Part shown: in pieces, positions 17,105 to 26,414 of the stretch
Position numbering within the stretch: the first letter of the stretch is position 1
Layout of the letters: each line of letters begins with the position of its first letter
NCBI RefSeq assembly: GCF_000285495.1
Contig: NZ_HE610976.1
Location: 873,611-937,610 of the forward strand
Source: Oceanobacillus massiliensis str. N'diop
GTDB taxonomy: Bacteria > Bacillota > Bacilli > Bacillales > Amphibacillaceae
Direction: 5' to 3'
Length of the DNA stretch: 64,000 bases
Position numbers and translations under genes: made by a program
Notes under the pieces: generated by a model
Database searches by the model: none
What the model saw: the letters and a program-made list of their open reading frames with translations, nothing else
Told to the model about the DNA's origin: nothing

Positions 17105-18331
17105 ATGGAAAAGGCGCTCACAAAAAAACCAAAAGCGCAATCTGACAATCAAACAATATATTCTATTTTATTTATTATCGGAACATGTCATCTTTTAAAT
17201 GACTCGCTGCAAGCTGTAATTCCAGCAATGTTTCCCATATTGGAAAATTCACTGGGACTTACATTCACACAACTGGGTTTCATTGCTTTTACACTTAATA
17301 TGGTCTCTTCTGTCATGCAGCCATTTGTCGGACTGTATACGGACAAGCATCCCATTCCATATGCCTTGCCGATTGGTCTGACAAGCAGCATGTTCGGCAT
17401 GCTTGGTCTGGCATTGGCACCTAATTTCTGGACGATTATCGCAAGTGTCTTCTTCATTGGGATGGGTTCCGCCATTTTTCATCCAGAAGGCTCCCGTGTT
17501 GCATACCTAGCTGCGGGAAACAGAAGAGGACTTGCCCAGTCCATCTACCAGGTTGGCGGGAATTCCGGTCAAGCGCTGGCACCTGTCATCACGGCTCTGA
17601 TTCTCGTTCCATTAGGACAATTTGGTGCAATCTGGTTCACTTTCATCGCTTTTCTTGCCGTTCTCTTCCTTTCTTATATCGCTAGATGGTATGCTGGGAA
17701 AATCAGAGAATTCGCCAGCCAAAAGGACGGCAGCAAAGCAGTTAAGACCAATATAAACATTTCCAGCTCGATTAAGGCGGCACTGACAGTACTTGTCTTT
17801 ATTGTGTTTGCCCGTTCTTGGTATGCGGCGGCAATTTCCAATTTCTATGCCTTTTACGCCATTGAGAGCTATGGACTGACCATTGGGAAATCGCAAGTAT
17901 ATATCTTTACCTTTTTAGCAATGGGCGCAGTCGGCACACTATTAGGCGGTCCTTTAGCAGATCGGTTCGGAAAAAGAAATATCATTCTATTCTCGCTTAT
18001 CGCTGCTGCCCCGTTGACATTGCTGTTGCCATATGCCGGTCCCATCAGTGCGATTATTCTGCTTGCCGTCATCGGACTGATATTGATGACCAGCTTTTCC
18101 GTTACAGTCGTCTACGCACAGGAACTGGTTCCCGGCAAGATTGGAACAATGTCCGGACTTATTGTAGGATTGGCATTCGGGATGGGCGCAATTGGCTCTG
18201 TGGCGCTCGGTTCTTTAATCGATCTGTTCGGCTTGACGCCAACGATGATTAGTATCTCATTGTTACCATTATTAGGATTTTTAACATATTTATTGCCATC
18301 CGATGAAAAAGTTAGACAGTGGTATGCATAG
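17105..18331 (+). CDS. MFS exporter, fosmidomycin-resistance (Fsr) type
   Basis: A 408-residue 12-helix major facilitator. Family landmarks are ILFIIGTCHLLNDSLQAVIP, FHPEGSRVAYLA, GGNSGQALAPVI and GGPLADRFGKRN, which place it with E. coli Fsr and B. subtilis YfnC. The likely role is proton-driven efflux of a small drug or metabolite; the substrate is not known from sequence. It is monocistronic with a ribosome site GAAGGGAACC and a terminator 35 bases after the stop. Confidence 0.88.
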   Translation: MEKALTKKPKAQSDNQTIYSILFIIGTCHLLNDSLQAVIPAMFPILENSLGLTFTQLGFIAFTLNMVSSVMQPFVGLYTDKHPIPYALPIGLTSSMFGMLGLALAPNFWTIIASVFFIGMGSAIFHPEGSRVAYLAAGNRRGLAQSIYQVGGNSGQALAPVITALILVPLGQFGAIWFTFIAFLAVLFLSYIARWYAGKIREFASQKDGSKAVKTNINISSSIKAALTVLVFIVFARSWYAAAISNFYAFYAIESYGLTIGKSQVYIFTFLAMGAVGTLLGGPLADRFGKRNIILFSLIAAAPLTLLLPYAGPISAIILLAVIGLILMTSFSVTVVYAQELVPGKIGTMSGLIVGLAFGMGAIGSVALGSLIDLFGLTPTMISISLLPLLGFLTYLLPSDEKVRQWYA

Positions 18332-18364
18332 TTTTATCAAATTGTCCGCTTTATAAAAGTACAA

Positions 18365-18401
18365 AAAAACATGAGAAGTCTGCCCACTTCCCATGTTTTT
18401 T
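18365..18401 (+). terminator. Terminator of the Fsr-like gene
   Basis: The stem AACATGAGAAGT with the matching CACTTCCCATGTT is followed by TTTTGTTTCTT on the plus strand. Confidence 0.85.
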
Positions 18402-18508
18402 GTTTCTTAATATTTGTAACCCCTTTTGTTGCCTAGTAAAGTCGAAAAGCAACCTCATTAAAGCTGGAACTTTCCTCTGCCCCTATAACCATTCACTCTA
18501 AATAAATT

Positions 18509-18538
18509 TCGACAAAATTCGGGAAGTGACAGGCACCT
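18509..18538 (-). repeat. 30-base dispersed repeat, copy 3
   Basis: On the minus strand it reads AGGTGCCTGTCACTTCCCG followed by AATTTTGTCGA. It overlaps the stop codon of the CoA-transferase gene. Its GGCACC end pairs with GGTGCC at 18560-18567 to form a hairpin, as copy 1 does. Confidence 0.8.
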
Positions 18539-20051
18539 ACCATGTTACGGTTTGGCGCATGGTGCCTGTTTCTTTGAAATTAGTATGCCATGAGAATGCC
18601 TTCTCGAGTACATGAGGGGTCTGCCCGCCCCGCTCAAGTGCTTCGTTATAGTATTCCCATAGCTGCTCCCGGTATATCGGATGTGCGCAGTTTTCAATAA
18701 GCAATGGCACACGCTCTCTTGGAGCCAATCCGCGCAGATCGGCATAGCCTTGTTCGGTGACAATGACATCGACATCATGTTCTGTATGGTCCACATGGGA
18801 AACAAATGGAACAATGCTGGAGATGTCCCCGTCCTTAGCGATTGATTTCGTTACAAAAATCCCCAGACGGGCATTACGAGCAAAGTCGCCAGAACCACCA
18901 ATACCGTTCATCATGTTCGTCCCGCAGACATGTGTGGAATTTATATTTCCATAAATATCAAACTCCAATGCCGTATTGATGGAAATAAGCCCAAGCCTAC
19001 GGATGATTTCCGGCTGGTTGGAGATTTCCTGCGGCCGTAAGATAAGCTTATCGCGGTATTTACCAAAGTTACGGAAAACCTCTTCCATTTTCTCGTCGGA
19101 GAGTGTCAGTGAACATGCCGATGCGAATTTTACTTTGCCCGCATCGATTAAATCGAAGACTGCATCCTGCAGCACCTCTGAATAGACTACCAAATCTTTA
19201 AACTCTGAATCTACCATGCCATGGAGCACAGCATTGGCAACAGATCCGATTCCCGACTGAAGTGGCATCAATGCTTCGTTCAGTCTGCCGGCACTGACTT
19301 CCGATCTTAAAAATTCCAATAGGTGATTGGCCATCATTTCTGTTTCTTCATCAGGCTGAACAATTGTCGATGGGGAGTCCATTTGATGTGTGAAAACAAT
19401 CCCTCTCACTTTCTCCAGGTCCAGCGGGATTCCAATTGTACCAATTCGCTGATCGGCTTTAGTCAATGGAATCGGTTTTCGTTTCCCCTGCTTTTCCGGA
19501 TTGTAAATATCATGCAGTCCCTCCAGCTCTTCCGGCTGTGCCGTATTCAGCTCAATAATGATATTTTCGGCTGTCTCGGCAAAAGAGGCAGAGTTTCCAA
19601 CAGATGTGCTTGGAATCAGCATGCCATCTTCCGTAATAGAAATCGCTTCCAAAATAGCGTAATCCACACGATCTATTATATCGGCCCGCAATAACTCAGA
19701 AGTATGCGATAAATGCTGGTCCACAAATAGGTGCTCTCCAGTATTAATCGCTTTTCTCATAGAAGGTTCCGCCTGAAAAGGAAGGCGCTTATTAACAATA
19801 CCTGCTTCAGCAAACATCTTATCAATATTTGAACCAAGTGAGGCACCTGTATAAACATTCACCTTAAACCGCTCTCCCTGCTCCGCCCGTTCGACGAGAG
19901 CTGTCGGCACAGCTTTTGCATCCCCTGCCCGGGTAAAGCCGCTCAGCCCCAATGTCATCCCATCCTTGATCCATGATGCTGCTTCTTCTGCAGAAACCAC
20001 AAGATTTTGCATCCTTACATCATGTATGCGCTTTAATTTTTCTCCCAACAA
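18537..20051 (-). CDS. Acetyl-CoA hydrolase / succinyl-CoA:acetate CoA-transferase family
   Basis: A 504-residue enzyme of the class I CoA-transferase (Ach1/Cat1/AarC) family, which moves CoA between acetate and succinate or hydrolyses acetyl-CoA. The start motif is SWIKDGMTLGLSGFTRAGDA and the C-terminal half has STHVCGTNMMNGIGGSGDFA followed by RNARLGIFVTKS and VDVIVTEQGYADLRGLAPRE, typical of the family. The TTG start at 20051 follows AGAGGGGTGATCC. It lies directly downstream of a LytTR-type regulator gene on the same strand, with 129 bases between, so it is probably the regulator's target or co-transcribed. The 3' end runs into a hairpin made with the 30-base repeat. Confidence 0.9.
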   Translation of the reverse strand: MLGEKLKRIHDVRMQNLVVSAEEAASWIKDGMTLGLSGFTRAGDAKAVPTALVERAEQGERFKVNVYTGASLGSNIDKMFAEAGIVNKRLPFQAEPSMRKAINTGEHLFVDQHLSHTSELLRADIIDRVDYAILEAISITEDGMLIPSTSVGNSASFAETAENIIIELNTAQPEELEGLHDIYNPEKQGKRKPIPLTKADQRIGTIGIPLDLEKVRGIVFTHQMDSPSTIVQPDEETEMMANHLLEFLRSEVSAGRLNEALMPLQSGIGSVANAVLHGMVDSEFKDLVVYSEVLQDAVFDLIDAGKVKFASACSLTLSDEKMEEVFRNFGKYRDKLILRPQEISNQPEIIRRLGLISINTALEFDIYGNINSTHVCGTNMMNGIGGSGDFARNARLGIFVTKSIAKDGDISSIVPFVSHVDHTEHDVDVIVTEQGYADLRGLAPRERVPLLIENCAHPIYREQLWEYYNEALERGGQTPHVLEKAFSWHTNFKETGTMRQTVTW

Positions 20052-20180
20052 GGATCACCCCTCTAAATTAACAGCTATCATCCATTTTAACTGACTTTTC
20101 AAATTAATGGGGAGATATGGAAGGAAAGATAAAAAAACGGTACGAAGGCATGAAAATATCCGATAAAGCAGCATATATTT

Positions 20181-20825
20181 TTAAAATCCAAGGAGTTTTC
20201 GGAAATAGCTGGAATAGGATTGGCTGACAGGTATGCGAATGTTGTTATCAAGGTCCAACAAAAAAGTTGAATGTGTATCAGGATAGATTTCCTGAATATG
20301 ATTCACATTTACGATAAAAGATCGGTGGCATCTGATAAAATGATCCCGAGGCAATATATACTCAAACTCCTGTAATGAATTTGTATGCAAGCCGGAAAAT
20401 CCTTCCGATATAACATGCGTTTTGCGATCCTTTGCTTCTAGATATTTTACTTTTTCAAAAGGAATCGGCTTCCATCCATCATCTGTTTTAACCGTGATAA
20501 CAGATTTTCCTTCCGTGAAAGCAGGATAGATGGCCAGGACACATCCTTCGAGCTGATCCTCATAATGAAATGGAACTGCCATTCCGTGATACGGGACACC
20601 AAATACATTTCGAGTGATGAATTCAGAAACCTTCTGCTCCGATTCAATGGCTTTATAGGCAAGCGTTCCTGTTTTTATCGGGTCTCCCGGTTCGATCTTC
20701 AAGTCAATCCGCTTACTTGGACGATAATATATGTATTCTTCGGCAGTCGCTACAGCAATGGAAATTTCATCTGAAAATAATTCACCAATTACATTTAAGA
20801 GAGAGCTCAGACTTAATTTTTGCAT
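20181..20825 (-). CDS. LytTR-family transcriptional regulator with sensor domain
   Basis: A 214-residue protein. Residues about 115-214 form a LytTR DNA-binding domain (FEKVKYLEAKDRKTHVI, LPRDHFIRCHRSFIVNVNHI). The N-terminal 110 residues look like a small PAS- or GAF-like sensor rather than a receiver, with motifs YIYYRPSKRIDLKIEPGD and FGVPYHGMAVPFHYEDQLEG. There is thus no phosphoacceptor, and the signal is probably a small ligand or redox cue. AGGAGTTAAACG precedes the ATG. The downstream acetyl-CoA hydrolase/CoA-transferase gene suggests control of acetate metabolism (inference from neighbourhood). Confidence 0.85.
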   Translation of the reverse strand: MQKLSLSSLLNVIGELFSDEISIAVATAEEYIYYRPSKRIDLKIEPGDPIKTGTLAYKAIESEQKVSEFITRNVFGVPYHGMAVPFHYEDQLEGCVLAIYPAFTEGKSVITVKTDDGWKPIPFEKVKYLEAKDRKTHVISEGFSGLHTNSLQEFEYILPRDHFIRCHRSFIVNVNHIQEIYPDTHSTFLLDLDNNIRIPVSQSYSSYFRKLLGF

Positions 20826-20963
20826 CGTTTAACTCCTTTTGTCGATATCTGTCATTATAGCATGAATCTCCCTCTTCAAAAAAGATGAACCCCTCTCCCA
20901 GTGGGGGAAAATTAAAAAGAACCAGTGCAGCACCCAGTCTGGTTCTTGTCTCATTTTCAGTTA

Positions 20964-21140
20964 GGCTGTTGTCTCAAAGTTTGATGTTTTTACATAAAAT
21001 ATATAAAATGCGACGTACCAGCAACAGCCGATTTCCACTACGAGCAGTCGCTTTCTGCGGCGGGCTCTCTCAGCTTCCTCGTCGGGATTTTCAACTGTTG
21101 CTTTTCCCGCTGTACCTTCTTGGCTTCTACCAACCCTCTT
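20964..21140. repeat. Repeat modules D and degenerate A
   Basis: Module D (20964-21017, GGCTGTTGTCTCAAAG then TTTTTAC and ATATATAAAATGCGACGTA) recurs at 37459, 47667 and 55141. It is followed by a decayed copy of module A (about 21030-21125) that still has GCAGTCGCTTTCTGCGGCGG and CTTCCTCG. Confidence 0.75.
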
Positions 21141-21225
21141 AAATTATTTAAGGATTTATTAAAATACAATCGAATATGAAAAAAACTCAATAAATACGAT
21201 AACTGCTTCGGCCGATTTCCGCTCC

Positions 21226-21326
21226 GGGCAGTCGCTTTCCGCGGCGGGCGCTCTCAGCTTCCTCGGAAGAAACCCACTTCCTGCGGGATCTTCAGCTGTT
21301 GCTTTTCCCGCTGGAGTCGACTGCCC
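21226..21326. repeat. Repeat module A, copy 1
   Basis: A 101-bp element bounded by the perfect inverted repeat GGGCAGTCG and CGACTGCCC, with the inner sequence GCTTTCCGCGG, CAGCTTCCTCGGAAG and CCTGCGGGATCTTCAGC. Nearly the same sequence is found at 37605, 44719, 47824 and 55218. Confidence 0.9.
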
Positions 21327-21395
21327 TGCACTCCAATCAATTAGCCTAATAATCGAACATCAGTAATTTGATTCAGAAAGCCAAATCACAACGCA

Positions 21396-21507
21396 GGAAA
21401 TACACGGAGACTCCTGCGGGAAAGCGAAGACGATGAGACCCCACAGGGAGCGAACTTTGCGAGCGAGGAGGCTCAGCGCGAGCCCGCGGAAAGCGCAGTG
21501 TATTTCC
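21396..21507. repeat. Repeat module B, copy 1
   Basis: A 112-bp element bounded by the perfect 10-bp inverted repeat GGAAATACAC and GTGTATTTCC. It has the inner sequence CTCCTGCGGGAAAGCGAAGA and GCGAGCGAGGAGGCTCAGCG. Other copies: 44538-44649 (inverted, 112 bp) and 55403-55515. Confidence 0.9.
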
Positions 21508-21600
21508 GGAGTGGCGATTACCACACTATAATTTCTATAAATAATTGACAGGGCAACATAGAAATGGGGAAATTCACTTTGGCTTTTTTATCTTCAGAAA

Positions 21601-21820
21601 AAGCGAAGACGCTAAGACCCCACTAGATGCACCTACGTCTGCCAGTAACGCTTCGAAGCTGGCTTCCTCGGTGCAAGGGAACAAGGAAGTAAACGCAAGT
21701 AGTACCCTGGCTTAGTGCGAGCCCACTGAAAGCGTAGTGTATTTCCGGAGTGCGGATAAAGCACCAATGATTTCTAGTTATGTCGCAGTTTTTATCAAAT
21801 ACAGTGTTAGAAATAACAAC
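21601..21820. repeat. Repeat module C, copy 1
   Basis: A 220-bp module (AAGCGAAGACGCTAAGACCC, then TTCCTCGGTGCAAGGGAACA, AAGTAAACGCAAGTAGTACC and TATTTCCGGAGTGCGGATAA) nearly identical to 57472-57690. It shares its 5' start and the TGTATTTCCGGAGTG end with module B, so C looks like a B element with a different middle. Confidence 0.85.
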
Positions 21821-21844
21821 AATACCTACGAAAAGGGCCTTCGG

Positions 21845-23419
21845 TTAAAAGAAGAACGATAGTACGAAGGTCCATATGCAAACAAATACCAATAGACCAA
21901 AGCTGTATTTCAATGTCATTCTGGTCAAAGCAGCTTCCTGGCCCGTTGCCCCGACAGCTGCGGTCGCGATGGCAATCGATTGGGGCGATACCAGCTTCGC
22001 CATGACACCTCCTGCAGTATTGGCTGCAACCAATAAGGAAGGGTTTGTGCCGATGATATGTCCTGCAGTAGCCTGAATGGGCGCAAACAAAGTGTTATTG
22101 TTTACAACAGAACCGGTCATAAACACTCCTATCCAACCAAGAATCGGAGACAACAATGGGAAGACCTTGCCTGTGGTAGCGACGGCTTCACCCAATGTAA
22201 CGGTCAATCCACCATGTGTCATCAATTTTGCAATGCCCAGAATCGCACAGATCATCAGGATTGGAATCGCGAATTCTTTAATGGCTGTTTGCCAAATTTC
22301 AAATCCCCGCCTAAAACTTAGTGACTTGGTTGTCGCTATTGTAACGAGTGCAGCAAGCAGAATGGCTGTACCTGTAGCTCCAATCAGATCGAGAGTCACT
22401 CCAATCGATGACCCCGGAATCGTAAATGCCAGTTTGGTAGATTCCAATGCACCACCTGCAGTAAATAATCCTTTAAAAGCTGGTATGCTCCAGATTAGCA
22501 CAAAGATCGTAAGTGTATAAAATGGTGACCATGCCTTCAGCATATCTCCTACAGAATAGGTTTCTGCCTTTAGTGCGGCAGCTTCACCCATTACAAATAT
22601 ATGCTTTGGCTGCCATTTTTTCAGAAACAGGGCAAGTATCCCCATTGCGAATAACGAAGGAATGATATCAGCTAATTCCGGACCGATAAATATGGTAATG
22701 AGTCCTTGTGTAACGGTATAGGCTGTTGAAGTTACCAGGATTGCCGGCAGCACTTCTTTTATACCTTTGAACCCATCTATCAGCCATATTAATAGAAATG
22801 GAATCGTAAAATTAATGATTGGCAGTGTCCATGCAGACATGATGGAAACCTGCATGGAAGTTACCCCGTCAAGTCCCAATGTACCTGTAATGGCAACGGG
22901 AATCCCAATTGCCCCGAATGCCCCGGAGGCACCATTTGCAATGAGACAAAGCATCGCTGCCTGCAATGGCCGGAATCCCAGTGATATTAACAGGACAGCA
23001 CAGATGGCAATTGGGACACCGAAACCTGCAGCACCCTCGAGGAACGCATTGAAGCAGAATCCGATCAGCAGCAATTGCAGCCGCTGATCTTGAGAAATGC
23101 CGACAATACTACCACGTATAATATCGAATTTCCCGGATTCGACCGCTATTTTATATAACCAGACCGCCATGACAATAATGTAACCGATTGGGAAGACCCC
23201 TTGTATGGCACCTTCCGCAACGCTTCCTATCGACTCCCCAACCGGCAGTTTGAACACTATCAGGACGATTAGGAATGTTACCAGCAGGTTTAGGAGCGCA
23301 GCATGTATTCCTTTCATTTTAAATACCGTTAGACACAATAGGAACAACAGAATGGGAATGGCGGCAACGATTGCCGAGACTGCCAGATTATTAAATGGAT
23401 TCATTTGTTCTGCAAGCAT
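21845..23419 (-). CDS. lctP: L-lactate permease
   Basis: A 524-residue polytopic membrane protein of the LctP family that moves lactate with protons. Conserved stretches include EGAAGFGVPIAICAVLLISL, ASGAFGAIGIPVAIT, GSVVNNNTLFAPIQATAG and VSPQSIAIATAAVGATGQEA. The ATG at 23419 has GGAGGGTG nine bases upstream. It follows ldh by 25 bases on the same strand, so the two form the fermentation unit ldh-lctP as in B. subtilis, under the Rex sites upstream of ldh. Confidence 0.95.
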   Translation of the reverse strand: MLAEQMNPFNNLAVSAIVAAIPILLFLLCLTVFKMKGIHAALLNLLVTFLIVLIVFKLPVGESIGSVAEGAIQGVFPIGYIIVMAVWLYKIAVESGKFDIIRGSIVGISQDQRLQLLLIGFCFNAFLEGAAGFGVPIAICAVLLISLGFRPLQAAMLCLIANGASGAFGAIGIPVAITGTLGLDGVTSMQVSIMSAWTLPIINFTIPFLLIWLIDGFKGIKEVLPAILVTSTAYTVTQGLITIFIGPELADIIPSLFAMGILALFLKKWQPKHIFVMGEAAALKAETYSVGDMLKAWSPFYTLTIFVLIWSIPAFKGLFTAGGALESTKLAFTIPGSSIGVTLDLIGATGTAILLAALVTIATTKSLSFRRGFEIWQTAIKEFAIPILMICAILGIAKLMTHGGLTVTLGEAVATTGKVFPLLSPILGWIGVFMTGSVVNNNTLFAPIQATAGHIIGTNPSLLVAANTAGGVMAKLVSPQSIAIATAAVGATGQEAALTRMTLKYSFGLLVFVCIWTFVLSFFF

Positions 23420-23444
23420 ATTAATTCACCCTCCAATGGTGCTG

Positions 23445-24413
<969 letters not shown>

Positions 24414-24416
24414 TTA

Positions 24417-24434
24417 TTGTGAAATAATTCACAT
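24417..24434 (-). promoter_or_regulatory. Rex operator 1 of ldh-lctP
   Basis: TTGTGAAATAATTCACAT is an almost perfect match to the Rex box (TTGTGAA-N4-TTCACAA). It lies 25-42 bases before the ldh start. Rex would repress at low NADH/NAD+ ratio. Confidence 0.85.
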
Positions 24435-24492
24435 ATGCACGCAAAAAAATAACTGGTGTTTAAAATTTTGATTTCAAGTTTACTTTTTATAA

Positions 24493-24510
24493 TTGTGGTT
24501 TATTTCACAA
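24493..24510 (-). promoter_or_regulatory. Rex operator 2 of ldh-lctP
   Basis: TTGTGGTTTATTTCACAA has the same 7-4-7 layout with one mismatch in the symmetry. Its centre is 76 bp from that of operator 1, so looping or cooperative repression is possible. Confidence 0.75.
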
Positions 24511-24818
24511 ACTTATTGTACAACGCTTCAAACAAATAATCAAGCATTTATGGAAAATTTATTTACCATTCACATTCTCTACATTAATCCTTTCAGCTTC
24601 TAGCTTCCTGTAGGCAGGACTGTAAGTGTATTACAGGAAGGCTGATTCAAGAGAACGGGTAATTTATCGCATGAATGAAGATTCAACGACACCGATTTCT
24701 TGGATTTGCATATGCGAACAATCGATTCGTTCATTCTACTAATGACAGTTTCGACATTATTTGATAATCTAATAGCAGAGTAACTGTGAAGCCGTTTTAA
24801 ATCATAGGGGGTAAATGC
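24511..24818. other. Intergenic region between ldh and yutJ
   Basis: This stretch holds a stem CTTCCTGTA (24605-24613) pairing with TACAGGAAG further on; it has no T run and its role is unknown. The yutJ promoter should lie here but no clear boxes were seen. Confidence 0.4.
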
Positions 24819-25880
24819 ATGAAAAGAATCGTTATTATTGGGGGAGGATATGGCGGAATTAAAATTCTGGCAGGATTGCTTGACCAGCCATTACCCGAAG
24901 ATATACAAATCACCGTAGTTGACCGAAATCCATTTCGTTCATTAAAAACAGAATTTTATACCATTGCAGCGGGCACGGCTGCAGATCAGGATGTAAGGGT
25001 CGATTTCCCAAAAGATCCACGTGTAAATTATGTTTTTGATGAAATTAGCATGATCGATACAAGCAAAAATCAACTATTATTCAAGGATTCAGAAAGATCC
25101 ATTCCATATGATTATCTAGCTATAGCGGTTGGATGCGAAGATAATTATCATGGTGTTCCAGGCGCCGAAGAATTTACAGAAAGTGTACAAACATTTGCTA
25201 AAGCCAGGCATACAGGGGTTGCGATAGGAAACTTGAAAGCATATGGAAAGGTTTCCATTGTTGGTGCTGGCCTCAGCGGAATTGAAGTTGCATCAGAAAT
25301 AAGAGAAAGCCGCCCCGATCTTAATATTCGTCTGCTTGATCGCGGCAGTACGGTTCTAAAAGCATTTGACTCTAAAATTCAAAACTATGTAGAAGAATGG
25401 TTTGTCAAAAACGATGTAGACGTTCTCCATCATTCAAATATTGAATATGTGGAAAAAGATGGTGTCTGCAATAATGGTGTTTGTTTTATTAATGATGTGA
25501 CTATCTGGACCGCGGGCGTCCAGCCAAACCGCCTTGTAAGAGAGCTGCCTTTCACGAAAGATATTCAGGATAAGATTGTCGTAAATGAGTTTTATCAAGT
25601 CCCGGAAAGTCAAAATATTTACGTGGTCGGAGATTGTGCGTCAAGCGAATATTCCCCCAGTGCACAGCTGGCAGGACTGCAGGGAGAACAGGTGGCAGAG
25701 GTTTTACTGGCTGTTCTGAAGGACAAAGAGCCAAAGAAACCAAAAGCCTTGAAACTGAAGGGTACTCTTGGTTCACTTGGAAAATCGGACGGTTTCGGCA
25801 ATATGGTCAAAACACCAATGACCGGACTGCTGCCAAGACTGGCAAAATCAGGAGTGCTATGGCTCAGCAAACGTCATTAA
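24819..25880 (+). CDS. yutJ: NAD(P)/FAD-dependent oxidoreductase, YutJ-like (NDH-2 family)
   Basis: A 353-residue two-dinucleotide-binding-domain flavoprotein. FAD site at the N-terminus RIVIIGGGYGGIKILAGL; NAD(P) site near residue 145 VSIVGAGLSGIEVASEIRES; C-terminal FAD contact VVGDCASSEYSPSAQLAGLQ. Length and sequence track B. subtilis YutJ, a type II NADH dehydrogenase homologue; it lacks an obvious C-terminal membrane anchor. The reaction is probably NADH or NADPH oxidation with a quinone or other acceptor (inference). The ribosome site AGGGGG precedes the ATG. It is monocistronic. Confidence 0.88.
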   Translation: MKRIVIIGGGYGGIKILAGLLDQPLPEDIQITVVDRNPFRSLKTEFYTIAAGTAADQDVRVDFPKDPRVNYVFDEISMIDTSKNQLLFKDSERSIPYDYLAIAVGCEDNYHGVPGAEEFTESVQTFAKARHTGVAIGNLKAYGKVSIVGAGLSGIEVASEIRESRPDLNIRLLDRGSTVLKAFDSKIQNYVEEWFVKNDVDVLHHSNIEYVEKDGVCNNGVCFINDVTIWTAGVQPNRLVRELPFTKDIQDKIVVNEFYQVPESQNIYVVGDCASSEYSPSAQLAGLQGEQVAEVLLAVLKDKEPKKPKALKLKGTLGSLGKSDGFGNMVKTPMTGLLPRLAKSGVLWLSKRH

Positions 25881-25988
25881 TCGAAAGGAACGGACTGGAT
25901 TCTGACCATCAACAAAGCAGAAACGGAGCGGCCGTTTGACTGCAGCGATGGATATCGGCTCCACTCCTCCACTTTATATGGTCATGAT

Positions 25989-26029
25989 AAAGAAATAGGA
26001 ATCGGCACATAGCCGGTTCCTATTTCTTT
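25989..26029 (+). terminator. Terminator of yutJ
   Basis: A long stem AAAGAAATAGGAA...CGGC pairing with GCCGGTTCCTATTTCTTT, 109 bases after the yutJ stop. A and T runs on both sides make it potentially bidirectional. Confidence 0.8.
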
Positions 26030-26117
26030 ACATACAATTAATCTGGAATTTATACTCCCTTAAAGCTTTTGAGCTATGCTGAAGATAAGAACTCATTCCT
26101 TATCGGAGGTGTGTCCA

Positions 26118-26177
26118 ATGCGCTTTCTTGCAAAGGTCAGTATCAGTCTTGCCGCGGTAATGTTTTACATGTTCTAA
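26118..26177 (+). CDS. Candidate micropeptide, 19 residues
   Basis: A very short frame (MRFLAKVSISLAAVMFYMF) preceded by an excellent ribosome site, CGGAGG with eight bases to the ATG. The product would be a single hydrophobic helix with a basic N-terminus, so a membrane peptide. No homologue was recognised. The strong ribosome site in an otherwise gene-free 530-base stretch is the only support. Confidence 0.35.
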   Translation: MRFLAKVSISLAAVMFYMF

Positions 26178-26327
26178 CCCTCTTCCCTTTCCAAGTAATC
26201 CATAGACTGCATTTTTTAATTCCGCTCTCGCCAATCCTTCACATTCTGCCCGTTTCCTATGGGTGCTTTTCTTTCTTTGGACTGATTTCCGGCCATGCCC
26301 GATTCCTCTGTATTATTGATCCAATTG

Positions 26328-26365
26328 AAAAAACCTGCCAAAGTGCTAAACACCTTGGCAGGTTT
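26328..26365 (-). terminator. Terminator of oppA
   Basis: The stem AAACCTGCCAA with TTGGCAGGTTT, 13-base loop, followed by TTTTTT on the minus strand. Confidence 0.9.
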
Positions 26366-26414
26366 CCGTTCTTTATTCAACTGATTCCTCAGCCAGAGAA
26401 ATCTGACTATCATT

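Noticed and set aside
21058-21140. Short frames within repeat modules A and B
   Set aside because: The same frames are broken in other copies of the modules, so coding is not conserved.
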